Source: an uncultured Verrucomicrobiales bacterium
Lineage (GTDB): Bacteria > Verrucomicrobiota > Verrucomicrobiia > Verrucomicrobiales > DEV007
Reading direction: 5' to 3'
Length of the DNA: 46,993 nucleotides
Assembly: GCA_943789025.1 (NCBI GenBank)
Contig: CALSSN010000025.1
Location: forward strand, 1 to 46,993
Numbering within the stretch: position 1 is the stretch's first letter; every line of letters starts with the position of its first letter. A model generated the notes under the pieces. That model was not told where the DNA came from and made no database searches. It saw nothing but the letters and a program-made list of their open reading frames with translations. This document shows, one piece after another, positions 1 to 9,685 of the stretch. The translations under genes were made by a program, and so were the position numbers.

Positions 1-2
1 GT

Positions 3-575
3 CGCATGCTGCTGGAAGGTGATGTCAGAGTGGAAAACACGATCACCGGCACGGCCACGATCAGCAATGGTGGGGCAGCAGCTAACAGCGGCTTCATCGA
101 CATGGCCGGCGGCGAGCGCGTTTTCACCGTGAATGATGCTGGCCTAACCCGGGAGCTCGAGATCTCCGCAGTCATCAGCAATGGCGCGCTGACCAAGCAG
201 GGAGCAGGCACCCAGACACTCACCGGCAACAACACCTACAGCGGCGACACCAAGGTCTTTGGTGGTGAATTGGAGTTGGGTAACGGCGGCCCTGACGGCG
301 CGCTCAACCCAGACAGCGACATCATACTCGATAACAGCGCTGCCTTCGTCGTCAACCAGAACGACACCGTCACGCAAGGAACTGAGTTCGATAATGACGG
401 CATTACCGGCGACGGCAATTTCGTGCAGCGTGGACCCGGCACCACCATTCTCAATGCTGACAACACCTACAGCGGCAACACCACCATCGAAGCCGGAACC
501 CTGTCGATCGATCGCGCCGGCGGTGCACTGCCGGATAGCACAGATGTCGAATATCTTGGCACCGGGCACGCTTGA
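3..575 (+). CDS. Autotransporter passenger fragment 1 (open at left edge)
   Basis: This frame is open at the window edge and carries beta-helix repeats such as GNNTYSGDT and ADNTYSGNTT. It ends in an artificial stop after a frame change near 555, where the coding sense passes to the next frame (APGTLELDGNDETIGSLTG). It is a piece of the autotransporter, not an independent gene. Confidence 0.5.
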   Translation, partial: RMLLEGDVRVENTITGTATISNGGAAANSGFIDMAGGERVFTVNDAGLTRELEISAVISNGALTKQGAGTQTLTGNNTYSGDTKVFGGELELGNGGPDGALNPDSDIILDNSAAFVVNQNDTVTQGTEFDNDGITGDGNFVQRGPGTTILNADNTYSGNTTIEAGTLSIDRAGGALPDSTDVEYLGTGHA

Positions 576-1155
576 GCTCGATGGCAATGATGAGACTATC
601 GGTTCATTGACCGGCGCCTTGGGTAGTATTGTCACCAACGGCAGCGCTAACGGTGCAGAGCTGACGACCAACACCGGAGATAACACGATCTTTGCTGGCG
701 TGATTCAGGATGGTGGTAGTGGCGCAATGCAGTTGGTTAAGGCCGGCACCGGTGAACTTACCTTGAGCGGAGTAAACACCTACACCGGCAGTACGGTCAT
801 CAACGATGCTGGCGGGTTGATTATCGGCGGCTCAGGGCAGCTCGACGGCGGCGACTATGCCGGCAATATCACTATCGATGATGCGGATGGCTTCTTTGAG
901 TATGCCAGCTCTGCTGACCAAACCTTCAGTGGCACGATCAGTGGCGCGGGAAGCTATGAGCACACGGGCAGTGGCGAAGTGACTTTAACGGGAGCCAACA
1001 GTCTCGCCGATGGCTGGGAAATTTCCAGCGGTAAGGTGATCTTGGGCGGGGACGATGACGAGAACAACCGCATGTCGGGAACCATCACGATTTCCGGGAC
1101 TGGAACGCTCCGCAGTGATGCGAGCGAAACCTGGACGATAGTTCCAAGATTGTGA
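556..1155 (+). CDS. Autotransporter passenger fragment 2
   Basis: The coding sense continues here with LELDGNDETIGSLTG and GELTLSGVNTYTGSTV, both PATR-like. The upstream part of the same open frame (259-555) is out of register and not real. The sense is lost again near 1130-1150, where a one-base slip leads into the frame used at 1152-1580. Confidence 0.45.
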   Translation: MAPGTLELDGNDETIGSLTGALGSIVTNGSANGAELTTNTGDNTIFAGVIQDGGSGAMQLVKAGTGELTLSGVNTYTGSTVINDAGGLIIGGSGQLDGGDYAGNITIDDADGFFEYASSADQTFSGTISGAGSYEHTGSGEVTLTGANSLADGWEISSGKVILGGDDDENNRMSGTITISGTGTLRSDASETWTIVPRL

Positions 1156-1580
1156 TCGAGGGCAACGGCACCTTCAATCTCAATGGCGAGTTCGAGACAA
1201 TTGGTTCCCTGACCACCAATGTCGGCGGCACCTTCACCACCGGCGTCGACGGCACCCTCATCGGCTTAGGCAACACGATTACCTGGTCAGGCGGCACCAA
1301 CACCATCAACGCCGGCGGCACCGTGCAGGACACCCACTGGGATGTCTCGGGCGGCACCAACACCGTGGAAGGCGACGGTGGCACCACCTCCGGCGGCGGC
1401 ACCCTGCACGTGCAGAGCGGCGGCACCGGCTTCGAATTCACCGGCGCCGGCGCTCCCAATATCACGCTCAACAGCGACAACACCGCCGCCGGCCGCATGC
1501 TGCTGGAGGGTAATCTCAGCGTGGCCAACACCATCACCGGCACGGCAACCATCTTCATCGGGCCTCGCACTCGCCAATGA
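1152..1580 (+). CDS. Autotransporter passenger fragment 3
   Basis: This segment encodes a Gly/Thr-rich stretch with the repeats GGTNTINAGGTV and GGTNTVEGDGGT, followed by GRMLLEGNLSVANTITGT. The last motif closely matches the first residues of the window (RMLLEGDVRVENTITGT), showing a higher-order repeat of about 1.49 kb. Frame is lost near 1555. Confidence 0.45.
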   Translation: MIEGNGTFNLNGEFETIGSLTTNVGGTFTTGVDGTLIGLGNTITWSGGTNTINAGGTVQDTHWDVSGGTNTVEGDGGTTSGGGTLHVQSGGTGFEFTGAGAPNITLNSDNTAAGRMLLEGNLSVANTITGTATIFIGPRTRQ

Positions 1581-2217
1581 CGGCTTCATCGACATGGGCG
1601 GCGGCACGCGCATCTTCACCGTGAATAATGCCGCCCCGGCAGTCGACCTCTCGATCTCCGCCGCCATCATCAACGGCGGCCTGACTAAGGCGGGCCTTGG
1701 CACGATGGAACTTTCCGGCACCAACACCTACACTGGCGACACCAACGTCAACGCCGGCACACTCGAACTCAGTGGAGGCAGTGCAATCGCCGACACCGGC
1801 CACGTGCAGATGGCGGATGTGGCAGGGGCCACCTTGCACCTCAATGCGAATGAAACCATTGGCAGCCTCGCAGGTGGCGGGACTACCGGTGGCAATGTCG
1901 ACTTGGATACCTTCACCCTGACCACCGGTGATGCCGGAAACGATACCTACTCCGGCGGCATTTCCGGCACCGGAGCCTTCACCAAGGAGGGTGCCGGCAC
2001 CCTGACCCTCGACGGTGCCAACACCTACACCGGCGACACCACCGTCAGTGCCGGCACACTCGAACTCAGTGGAGGCAGTGCAATCGCCGACACCGGCCAC
2101 GTGCAGATGGCGGATGTGGCAGGAGCCACCTTGCACCTCAATGCGGATGAAACCATCGGCAGCCTCGCCGGCGGTGGAACCACCGGCGGCAATGTCGACT
2201 GGATACCTTCACCCTGA
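1555..2217 (+). CDS. Autotransporter passenger fragment 4, first two tandem 99-residue units
   Basis: The fragment encodes NDGFIDMGGGTRIFTVNN and then the first two copies of the unit TYTGDT...TLELSGGSAIADTGH...NETIGSLAGGGTTGGNV. It stops near 2205 where the expected GTCGACTTGGATACC reads GTCGACTGGATACC, a one-base loss relative to the sister copies. Confidence 0.45.
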   Translation, partial: SSGLALANDGFIDMGGGTRIFTVNNAAPAVDLSISAAIINGGLTKAGLGTMELSGTNTYTGDTNVNAGTLELSGGSAIADTGHVQMADVAGATLHLNANETIGSLAGGGTTGGNVDLDTFTLTTGDAGNDTYSGGISGTGAFTKEGAGTLTLDGANTYTGDTTVSAGTLELSGGSAIADTGHVQMADVAGATLHLNADETIGSLAGGGTTGGNVDWIPSP

Positions 2218-4700
2218 CCACCGGTGACGCCGGAAACGACACTATCGCTGGCGCGATCAGCGGCACCGGCGGCCTGACCAAGAACGGCGCTGGCATCCTG
2301 ACCCTCTCCGGCAGCCAACACCTACACCGGCGATACCACCGTCAGCGCCGGCACCCTCGAGCTCTCGTGGAGGCAGTGCAATCGCCGACACCGGCCACGT
2401 GCAGATGGCGGATGTGGCAGGGGCCACCTTGCACCTCAATGCGAATGAAACCATCGGCAGCCTGGCCGGCGGTGGAACCACCGGCGGCAATGTCGAGCTC
2501 GATTCCTTCACCCTGACCACCGGCGACGCTGGAAACGACACTTATCGCTGGCGTGATCAGCGGCACCGGCGGCCTGACCAAGCAACGGCGACGGCATCTT
2601 GACCCTCTCCGGGCACAACACCTACACTGGCGATACCACCGTCAGCGCTGGCACCCTCGAGCTCTCGGGAAGCAGTGCAATCGCCGACACCGGCCACGTG
2701 CAGATGGCGGAATGTGGCAGGAGCCACCTTGCACCTCAATGCGGATGAAACCATCGGCAGCCTGGCCGGCGGTGGAACCACCGGCGGCAATGTCGAACTC
2801 GATACCTTCACCCTGACTCACAGGCGACGCTGGAAACGACACTTTCGCTGGCGTGATCAGCGGCACCGGCGGCCTGACCAAGCAAGGCGCCGGCATCTTT
2901 ACCCTCTCCGGCACCAACACCTACACTGGCGATACCACCGTCAGCGCTGGCACCCTCGAGCTCTCGGGAAGCAGTGCAATCGCCGACACCGGCCACGTGC
3001 AGATGGCGGATGTGGCAGGAGCCACCTTGCACCTCAATGCGGATGAAACCATCGGCAGCCTGGCCGGCGGTGGAACCACCGGCGGCAATGTCGAACTCGA
3101 TACCTTCACCCTGACACCGGCGACGCTGGAAACGACACTTTCGCTGGCGTGATCAGCGGCACCGGCGGCCTGACCAAGCACAGGCGACCGGCACCTTTAC
3201 CCTCTCCGGCGCCAACACCTACACTGGCGATACCACCGTCAGCGCTGGCACCCTCGAGCTCTCGGGAAGCAGTGCAATCGCCGACACCGGCCACGTGCAG
3301 ATGGCGGATGTGGCAGGAGCCACCTTGCACCTCAATGCGGATGAAACCATCGGCAGCCTGGCCGGCGGTGGAACCACCGGCGGCAATGTCGAACTCGATA
3401 CCTTCACCCTGACTACCGGCGACGCTGGAAACGACACTTTCGCTGGCGTGATCAGCGGCACCGGCGGCCTGACCAAGCAAGGCGCGGCACCTTGACCCTC
3501 TCCGGCAACAACACCTACACTGGCGATACCACCGTCAGCGCTGGCACCCTCGAGCTCTCGGGAGGCAGTGCAATCGCCGACACCGGCCACGTGCAGATGG
3601 CGGATGTGGCAGGAGCCACCTTGCACCTCAATGCGGATGAAACCATCGGCAGCCTGGCCGGCGGTGGAACCACCGGCGGCAATGTCGAACTCGATACCTT
3701 CACCCTGACCACCGGCGACGCTGGAAACGACACTTTCGCTGGCGTGATCAGCGGCACCGGCGGCCTGACCAAGCAAGGCGACGGCACCTTTACCCTCTCC
3801 GGTGCCAACACCTACACTGGCGATACCACCGTCAGCGCTGGCACCCTCGAGCTCTCGGGAATCAGTGCAATCGCCGACACCGGCCACGTGCAGATGGCGG
3901 ATGTGGCAGGGGCCACCTTGCACCTCAATGCGAATGAAACCATCGGCAGTCTGGCCGGCGGTGGAAGCACCGGCGGCAATGTCGAGCTCGATTCCTTCAC
4001 CCTGACTACCGGCGACGCCGGAAACGACACCTATGGTGGCGCGATCAGCGGCACTGGCTGCTCTGACCAAGCATCGGCGACCGGCATCCTGACCCTCTCC
4101 GGCGCCAACACCTACACCGGCGATACCACCGTCAGTGCTGGCACACTCGAACTCAGTGGAGGCAGTGCAATCGCCGACACCGGCCACGTGCAGATGGCGG
4201 ATGTGGCAGGGGCCACCTTGCACCTCAATGCGAATGAAACCATCGGCAGTCTGGCCGGCGGTGGAAGCACCGGCGGCAATGTCGAGCTCGATTCCTTCAC
4301 CCTGACTACCGGCGACGCCGGAAACGACACCTATGGTGGCGTGATCAGCGGCACCGGCGGCCTGACCAAGCACGGCGACCGGCATCCGACCCTCTCCGGC
4401 ACCAACACCTACACCGGCGATACCACCGTCAGTGCTGGCACACTCGAACTCAGTGGAGGCAGTGCAATCGCCGACACCGGCCACGTGCAGATGGCGGATG
4501 TGGCAGGGGCCACCTTGCACCTCAATGCGAATGAAACCATCGGCAGTCTGGCCGGCGGTGGAAGCACCGGCGGCAATGTCGAGCTCGATTCCTTCACCCT
4601 GACTACCGGCGACGCCGGAAACGACACCTATGGTGGCGCGATCAGCGGCACTGGTGCTCTGACCAAGCAGGGCTCTGGCATCTTTACCCTCTCCGGTTGC
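1721..4700 (+). repeat. About ten tandem copies of a ~297-bp coding repeat
   Basis: Unit boundaries marked by ACACCTACAC(T/C)GGCGA recur near 1724, 2021, 2319, 2618, 2916, 3213, 3511, 3808, 4108, 4405 and 4700, a period of about 297 bp or 99 codons. Each unit encodes GHVQMADVAGATLHLNA and SLAGGGTTGGNVELD. Copies from 2900 onward are almost identical, pointing to recent duplication or gene conversion. Units between 2200 and 3490 carry one-base gains and losses, for example extra bases at about 2365, 2540 and 2710. Confidence 0.9.
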
Positions 4701-4730
4701 CAACACCCTACACTGGTGCTACTACGGTGA
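3492..4730 (+). CDS. Autotransporter passenger fragment 5, longest in-frame run of tandem units
   Basis: Four consecutive 99-residue PATR units are readable in one frame. Two short garbled patches (around 4060-4085 and 4375-4385) are compensating indels: the text becomes nonsense for a few residues and then recovers. Sense is lost at about 4695, where TCCGGTTGCCAACACCC replaces the TCCGGTGCCAACACC of the other units. The long open frames on the opposite strand here are artefacts of the repeat composition. Confidence 0.5.
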   Translation: MTLSGNNTYTGDTTVSAGTLELSGGSAIADTGHVQMADVAGATLHLNADETIGSLAGGGTTGGNVELDTFTLTTGDAGNDTFAGVISGTGGLTKQGDGTFTLSGANTYTGDTTVSAGTLELSGISAIADTGHVQMADVAGATLHLNANETIGSLAGGGSTGGNVELDSFTLTTGDAGNDTYGGAISGTGCSDQASATGILTLSGANTYTGDTTVSAGTLELSGGSAIADTGHVQMADVAGATLHLNANETIGSLAGGGSTGGNVELDSFTLTTGDAGNDTYGGVISGTGGLTKHGDRHPTLSGTNTYTGDTTVSAGTLELSGGSAIADTGHVQMADVAGATLHLNANETIGSLAGGGSTGGNVELDSFTLTTGDAGNDTYGGAISGTGALTKQGSGIFTLSGCQHPTLVLLR

Positions 4731-5560
4731 GTGCGGGCACGCTTAAGGCGGGCAGCCTCCAGGCATTTGGCGTCAACTCGGATACCACCGTGACTGGTCT
4801 TCTCGATCTTGACGGCTTCGACAACACGATCGGCAAACTCGATGGTGCAGGTAACGTGGTTGCCGACAACGACAGCGCGGGCAGTGCCACCCTGAAGGTG
4901 GGCGGCGGTGACGCCACCGGAGGTCTCTTTTTCGGAGTTCTTTCTGACGGAACTGGTGCTGGCAGCGAACTCTCGCTGACCAAGATCGGCACTGGCACCC
5001 AGACCCTCTCCGGCATCAACACCTACACTGGTGCTACCACCATTAACGACGGCACGCTGCAGGCAGGCAGCACCCAGGCATTTGGCGTCAATTCCGACGT
5101 CACGGTGAATATGACTACCGCCCCGCCAACCGATGGTATCCTGCGCCTCAACGGCTTCGATAACACCATCGGTAAGCTCAATGGCAACGGTACTGTCGAA
5201 AATGGCAGCAACGTGAGCGAAGCCACACTCACCATGGGCGGTGGTGACAAGACTGGCGGGGTATTCTCCGGCATCTTCCGGGACGGAGGCACCCAACCAC
5301 TGCACCTGTGCAAGATCGGCACTGGCACCCAGACCATCTCCGGTGGCCCCAGCGTGATCACGGGGGACACCAAGGTCGATGGAGGATGGCACCCTGCAAA
5401 TTTCCAGCACAGGCAACCTGCAGTCGCGGGATCTCGACGTCAGGGGCATGTCGACCTTCGACGTGGATGGCATATTTACCGCCACCCGCGATGCCAACAT
5501 CAACGACAGCGACGTGGATGTCTCCGGAACGCTCACCGTCAATGGGGACACACTGTTTGA
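4697..5560 (+). CDS. Autotransporter passenger fragment 6
   Basis: After the 297-bp array the repeat changes to a unit of about 110 residues, seen twice: TYTGATTVSAGTLKAGSLQA and TYTGATTINDGTLQAGSTQA, each followed by FGVNSD and then GFDNTIGKL. The sense is lost near 5388 (GGAGGATGG, one base too many), so the last 170 bases of this open frame are not real; the passenger continues in the next frame. Confidence 0.45.
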   Translation: MPTPYTGATTVSAGTLKAGSLQAFGVNSDTTVTGLLDLDGFDNTIGKLDGAGNVVADNDSAGSATLKVGGGDATGGLFFGVLSDGTGAGSELSLTKIGTGTQTLSGINTYTGATTINDGTLQAGSTQAFGVNSDVTVNMTTAPPTDGILRLNGFDNTIGKLNGNGTVENGSNVSEATLTMGGGDKTGGVFSGIFRDGGTQPLHLCKIGTGTQTISGGPSVITGDTKVDGGWHPANFQHRQPAVAGSRRQGHVDLRRGWHIYRHPRCQHQRQRRGCLRNAHRQWGHTV

Positions 5561-6212
5561 GAACGGATCGAGCCTGACAGTGCGCAGCAGGTGGCTCTGT
5601 TCGATGCCCAGGGTGACTTCACTCTCGAGAACAGCACCCTGGATATTCTTCGGAACCCTCAACGTCGATGGTGACCTGTGAACTCGGCACCGGCTCGGAC
5701 CTGACGGTCCAGAGTGGCTCCCGGCTTGGTATCACCAACGGCTTTACCTGGCCGGGGCAATACCGTCGACATCTCGGGCACCCTGACTGTCGGTGGTGAC
5801 GCCGACTTCAGATCCAACTCGCGCCTCAATGATCCGCAGTGGCGGCCTGTTTGATGTCGAAGGCGACTTCACCTCCAACCGCAGCAGCTCGGATGTTTCC
5901 GGCCGTGTCGAGGTCGGTGGCAACTCGCTCTTCGAGAACGGCTCGGACCTGACCGTGCGTTCCGGTGGCGTGTTCACCACCAGTGGTGACACCACCTTCA
6001 ACGACAGCAGCGCCACCATCCACGGGCTCCTGAATACTGACGGCCACTTCAGCGCCAGCAACAGCACAGTGGACGTCTACGGCCGCACTACAGTGGGTGG
6101 GAACAGCAGCTTCAGCAACGGCAGTGACCTGATGGTCGGCCTAGCGGCAGCTTCACCACCGGTGGCAACTTCAGCGCCAGCAACAGCACAGTGGATGTGC
6201 TTGGCACCGTAA
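5389..6212 (+). CDS. Autotransporter passenger fragment 7, second repeat class
   Basis: The sequence encodes another repeat type, with GTLTVNGDTLFENGSSLTVRS, DVEGDFTSNRSSSDVSGR and TTVGGNSSFSNGSDL recurring about every 45-55 residues. These look like beta-helix turns of a stalk distinct from the 99-residue units. Frame changes occur near 5590, 5640, 5690-5790 and 6140, so this is a patched region rather than a single open frame. Confidence 0.35.
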
Positions 6213-7142
6213 GCGCCGGCGGCAGCGCCGACATCCTTGCCGGCAGCTCGCTGAACGTGCTCCGCGGTGGCGGCTCTGTTCGCCTCCGGGGGCCCGACCA
6301 CCATCCACCGTGGTGCGACGAGCCATCGTCAACGGCACCCTGCGCGCCCCGGTACACCATCGTCGTAAACGGTCGCCTCCTCGGGCGCCGGCCTGATCGA
6401 TGGCGACCTGACCAACAACGGCTGGGTCTGCACCCGGCAACTCGCCGGGCACGCTCACCGTGACTCGGGCAACTACACCCAGACCAAGGGTGGCACCCTG
6501 GAGATCGAGGTCCAGAGCGGCCATGTGCACGACGTGCTCGCGGTCGGCAAGACCGCAGAACTCGCAGGCACGCTCGATGTGCGCAACTACCGCGGCCACA
6601 AGTTCGAGTTCGGCGATGTCACTCCTGGCATCATCACCGCGCAGAAGTTCAAGGGCAGCTTCGATAAGAGTCCTCATGCCGGCAGAGCGGCTTCCGTGGC
6701 CGCGTCTTCCAGCAGGGCCGCAACCTCAACATCGGTGCAGCACCAGTGAGCTACACCCAGGTGGCCAGCAATGCCAACGAGCGCAGCGTCGCCCGCGCGC
6801 TCGACAACTGGATCGGAACTGAGTCCGGTGATGTCGGTGAGGTGACCCTGGTGCTCGACCTGCAGCGCGAGGACAGTATGCGCAAGCCTTCGCGGCAATC
6901 AGCCCGGCCTACTACGCGGAACTGCCCCGCATCGGTATCGAGCAGAGCGTGCTGCATACCCGCAGCCTGGGGCGTCGTATGAACGCCCTGCGCGCCGGAG
7001 TCAGAGGTGTCAGTGTCAGCGGTCTCAGGCAGCCTGTCATGGTCGCACCCGCACCGGGAGGCAAGGCACCGGTAGGTGGTAAAGCACCAGTGGCCGGCGC
7101 CAAGCAGCCGATTGCGTTCACGAGTCCCGTGATAAGCTACTG

Positions 7143-7993
7143 ACCCATCCCGCCTCGGTGGCTTCGTGCAGTTGCAGGGACAGTTTGCGGAACTGGAGTC
7201 ACTCAACTCGATCGCTGACAACGACTTCGATTCTGCAGGAGTCCTCGCGGGTGTCGACTACCGTCTCACCGAGAAGGCGATCATTGGACTGGGTATCGCC
7301 TACAACCGCACCGAGGTCGACTACGCCAATGGTGGTCGGGCCGACGGCGAGGTGGGTCGCTTCACCGGGTTTGGCACCTACGCGTTGCCCTACGGTCTGC
7401 ACCTCGAAGGCACCGTGGGTATGGCGGTTTCCAGCTACGACGTCAAGCGCCCGATCCAGTTTAGCTCGATCGACCGCACTGCACGCAATGACGTCGATGG
7501 CACGCAGTTCTTCACCTCAGTGGGACTGGGCCGCGACTTCCGCAGCGGCAATCTGCGGGTCACGCCAAGCGTGAACTTCCAATACACCTACGCCGACCTC
7601 GAAGGAGGCCTGGAACGGGGTGCAGATGCCCTCAACCTGAATATCCACGACATCAGCACCGAGAGCTACCGCCTCAACGCCGGTGTGGAAGTGGCCTACG
7701 ACGCACCCCTCATGGGATCGCCTCGCACGCCACGCCCTACGCTTACGCGATGTGGTCGCATGACTTCGGCGATGCCGGGGGGTCAACATCTCGTCGGCCT
7801 TGCCCTTCGGTGGTGGTCGCTTCAACTACGACGCCGGTGGCATGGAGCGCGACCGGGTTGAGCGCAGGAGCCGGTGTGCTTCTCGACGTCGACAGGAGCC
7901 GTTCGACGTCAACCTCGGCTACCAGAGCGACTTCGGTGCTCAACGACTACGTTGTCGCACTCGGTCTTCCTGCAGTTCGGCATGGATTTCTAA
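7143..7993 (+). CDS. Autotransporter beta-barrel translocator domain (frameshifted near the end)
   Basis: From 7166 the frame encodes GFVQLQGQFAELESL, then alternating amphipathic strands: AGVLAGVDYRLTEKAIIGL, GRFTGFGTYALPYGLHLEG, FFTSVGLGRDFRSGNLRVT. This is the typical C-terminal barrel that inserts in the outer membrane and threads the passenger. Sense holds to about 7725, then slips: GGRFNYDAGGMERDRV, EPFDVNLGYQSDFGAQ and the terminal FLQFGMDF lie in different frames. The stop is TAA at 7991-7993. Confidence 0.6.
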
Positions 7994-8018
7994 TCCGGCC
8001 GCGCCATTCAGAGCATAT

Positions 8019-8052
8019 AAAAAACCCCCTGGTGAAAGCCAGGGGGTTTTTT
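8019..8052 (+). terminator. Strong Rho-independent terminator after the autotransporter gene
   Basis: A perfect 14-bp stem (AAAAAACCCCCTGG with CCAGGGGGTTTTTT) closes a six-base loop TGAAAG and ends in a T tract, 25 bases after the autotransporter stop. It is symmetrical enough to work in both directions. Confidence 0.92.
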
Positions 8053-8055
8053 GTT

Positions 8056-8222
8056 GCCCTGCCCTGCCCCGCCCTGCTGCTCCGCCCTGCTGCCCCGCCC
8101 TGCTGCCCCGCCCTGCTGCCCCGCCCTGCTGCCCCGCCCTGCTGCCCCGCCCTGCTGCCCGCCTGCGCCGCCCTGCTGCCCCGCCCTGCTGCCCCGCCCT
8201 GCTGCCCCGCCCTTCCCTGCTG
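8056..8222. repeat. GC-rich tandem repeat, 13-bp period
   Basis: Ten to eleven copies of CCGCCCTGCTGCC run head to tail, interrupted once at about 8160-8168 (GCCTGCGCCG). The period is not a multiple of three, so every frame reads through it, producing long open frames with repeated PAAPPCCPALL text that should not be taken as genes. No function is evident. Confidence 0.9.
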
Positions 8223-8282
8223 CTCTACCCTTTCCTGCGCCGTCCTGCGTTGCACCTCAAGAACGGTGTCCAAAGTTCCTGC

Positions 8283-9533
8283 TCACAATTTCGCGTAGAG
8301 GGTGCGTAGCTGCGGCAGGGCTTCCTCCAGTGAAGTCTCTTTCCAGAGGTGGTATCGTATCCAGCGGATGAGCTTTACTGAGTGTTGCGTGAGACGCTGG
8401 AGCCTCACATAGAGTTCTGGAAGCGGCTGCTTGGCCTTCTTTCTCTCCTTTGCCAGCCGCTTCTTTTTCCGTTTGTGTTCGGCGACGTTTTTCACGTCGT
8501 GCTCCCTCTCCAGCCGGAGGGATTCGACCTCGATCAGGTTGTGGGCCATGCAGAGGAAGGACGCCTGCATCGCTTTGGCATTCGGGGAGGACGCCCAGCC
8601 CTTTTTCTCGCCGAGCTTGTTCTTGAGTTCGTCGAAAACTTTCTCCGCATCCCAGCGCATCCGGTAGAGCTGGGCGATCACGCCTGGTGGGATCGATCTG
8701 GGAAGGTTCGTGATGAAGGTGAACTCCCTGTCGGTGGCGGGATCGGTGTAGATGACCTGGCGCACGCTCACCCCCTGGCTGGTGGAGACCTCGCGGTCGG
8801 AGACGACGCCGTTGTTGACCGCGTCGGCGCGATCCCACGGGTGCTCGCAGAGGGTCTCCGGGCGCATGTTCTCCTTGGCGTGGCTGAGGAAGTAGATGCC
8901 GCTGCCCTGTTTCCAGCGGTACCACTGCCGGAAGTCGATGCCCGCGCGATCCCAGATCCAAAGCACCCTCTTCCCCTTCGGGGCACCACGGCGCAGGTCC
9001 TCGATCGCCGTGCGCTTGAGCCCCGACATGTCGTGCTCCTTGAGCTTGTTCTGCTGGTCGGCAGCCTGGAGATGGAAGAGGGCATTGTGTCTGAGGTCGA
9101 GCCCGTAGAGATGTCCGACGGCGTGCTTCTTTCCGGATTTCTTCGGGTCGTGCGCGGCGGCGGCGTGCCAGTGGCCATCTCCGGCGAATATCTCGAAGCC
9201 CTCGAGCGACGGGATGGGGGCCAGGCGGTCGGGCGCCGCCGAGGCCAGATGGTCATGGATCGAGTGGGCGGCCTCCTGGCAGAGGGAGAGTCGGCGGCTG
9301 CTTTTGAGGGTCTCGAAGAAATGGGTTCGGCCGATCTCGCCGAGGTCGGAGAAGGCGAGCTGGGAGAGGAAGTCCAGGCCGCTGTCGCAGGCGGAGAGCA
9401 CCCTGCGCACGCCGGTCTGGAGCCAGTCCTTATCCGCGAGTTTGGGGCAGGATCTGGAGGAGGTCAGATGATCGGCGATGTCGAGAAGCGGGCGGAAGAA
9501 GAGGTGGGCGACGGAAGTGTTTGCATTGTCCAT
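8283..9533 (-). CDS. IS4 family DDE transposase
   Basis: This gene encodes a 416-residue protein starting MDNANTSVAHLFFRPLL. The motif YRMRWDAEKVFDELK fits the IS4 signature Y-(2)-R-(3)-E-(6)-K exactly, giving the third catalytic acid. Probable first and second acids lie in IFAGDGHWH and in LWIWDRAGIDF. The C-terminus is strongly basic (HKRKKKRLAKERKKAK), suited to DNA contact. I chose the ATG at 9531-9533 because the further upstream start at 9590 adds residues unlike the family, though neither has a clear ribosome binding site. The frame is intact, so the element may be active. It cuts and pastes its own ends. Confidence 0.88.
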   Translation of the reverse strand: MDNANTSVAHLFFRPLLDIADHLTSSRSCPKLADKDWLQTGVRRVLSACDSGLDFLSQLAFSDLGEIGRTHFFETLKSSRRLSLCQEAAHSIHDHLASAAPDRLAPIPSLEGFEIFAGDGHWHAAAAHDPKKSGKKHAVGHLYGLDLRHNALFHLQAADQQNKLKEHDMSGLKRTAIEDLRRGAPKGKRVLWIWDRAGIDFRQWYRWKQGSGIYFLSHAKENMRPETLCEHPWDRADAVNNGVVSDREVSTSQGVSVRQVIYTDPATDREFTFITNLPRSIPPGVIAQLYRMRWDAEKVFDELKNKLGEKKGWASSPNAKAMQASFLCMAHNLIEVESLRLEREHDVKNVAEHKRKKKRLAKERKKAKQPLPELYVRLQRLTQHSVKLIRWIRYHLWKETSLEEALPQLRTLYAKL

Positions 9534-9654
9534 ATGGAGGCGAAAAAAATTTTGCCGCCCACCTGTCAAGGGGTATTTTTGGGCCCGCACAAGCGTTATG
9601 CGAACTCCGGCAGCCCTTCCGAGGGGATTTCAACCCGGATGAAACGGGCTTCTC

Positions 9655-9685
9655 AAGGGGGCTCCTATAGCCTCCCAGCCCCCTT
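9655..9685. other. Hairpin upstream of the transposase gene
   Basis: AAGGGGGCT (9655-9663) and AGCCCCCTT (9677-9685) form a perfect 9-bp stem around a 13-base loop. It lies inside the IS between the right end and the transposase start. It may shield the transposase from readthrough transcription, a common arrangement in insertion sequences; that role is inferred. Confidence 0.5.

Larger units (their letters stand above)
1..7993 (+). pseudogene. Autotransporter adhesin with PATR-type passenger repeats, 5' truncated by the window and frameshifted
   Basis: One continuous coding sense runs from the left edge to a TAA at 7991-7993 but switches frame many times. The passenger is Gly/Thr/Asn rich with recurring motifs of the type LTKxGxGTLTLSGxNTYTGDT, the signature of autotransporter-associated beta-strand (PATR) repeats that form beta-helical stalks. 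From about 6950 a proline/alanine-rich linker leads into a C-terminal autotransporter beta-barrel, whose last residues FLQFGMDF end in Phe as expected for BAM recognition. The start lies outside the window, since the reading frame is open at base 1. A surface-anchored or secreted adhesin is the usual role for this family. At least fifteen frame changes are visible, mostly plus or minus one base within near-identical repeats, so assembly error is as likely as real decay. A strong terminator follows directly. Confidence 0.75.

Noticed and set aside
1721..4700. 297-bp array as a satellite or CRISPR
   Set aside because: It is coding throughout with autotransporter repeat motifs and has no unique spacers.
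3219..4706. Long open frame on the minus strand through the tandem repeats
   Set aside because: It is the complement of the 297-bp coding units; its repeated text has no family resemblance, and the plus strand carries clear PATR motifs and leads into a beta-barrel.
7750..8309. Pro/Ala/Cys-rich frames over the GC repeat
   Set aside because: The 13-bp period leaves all frames open. The frames cross a strong terminator and have no conserved start.
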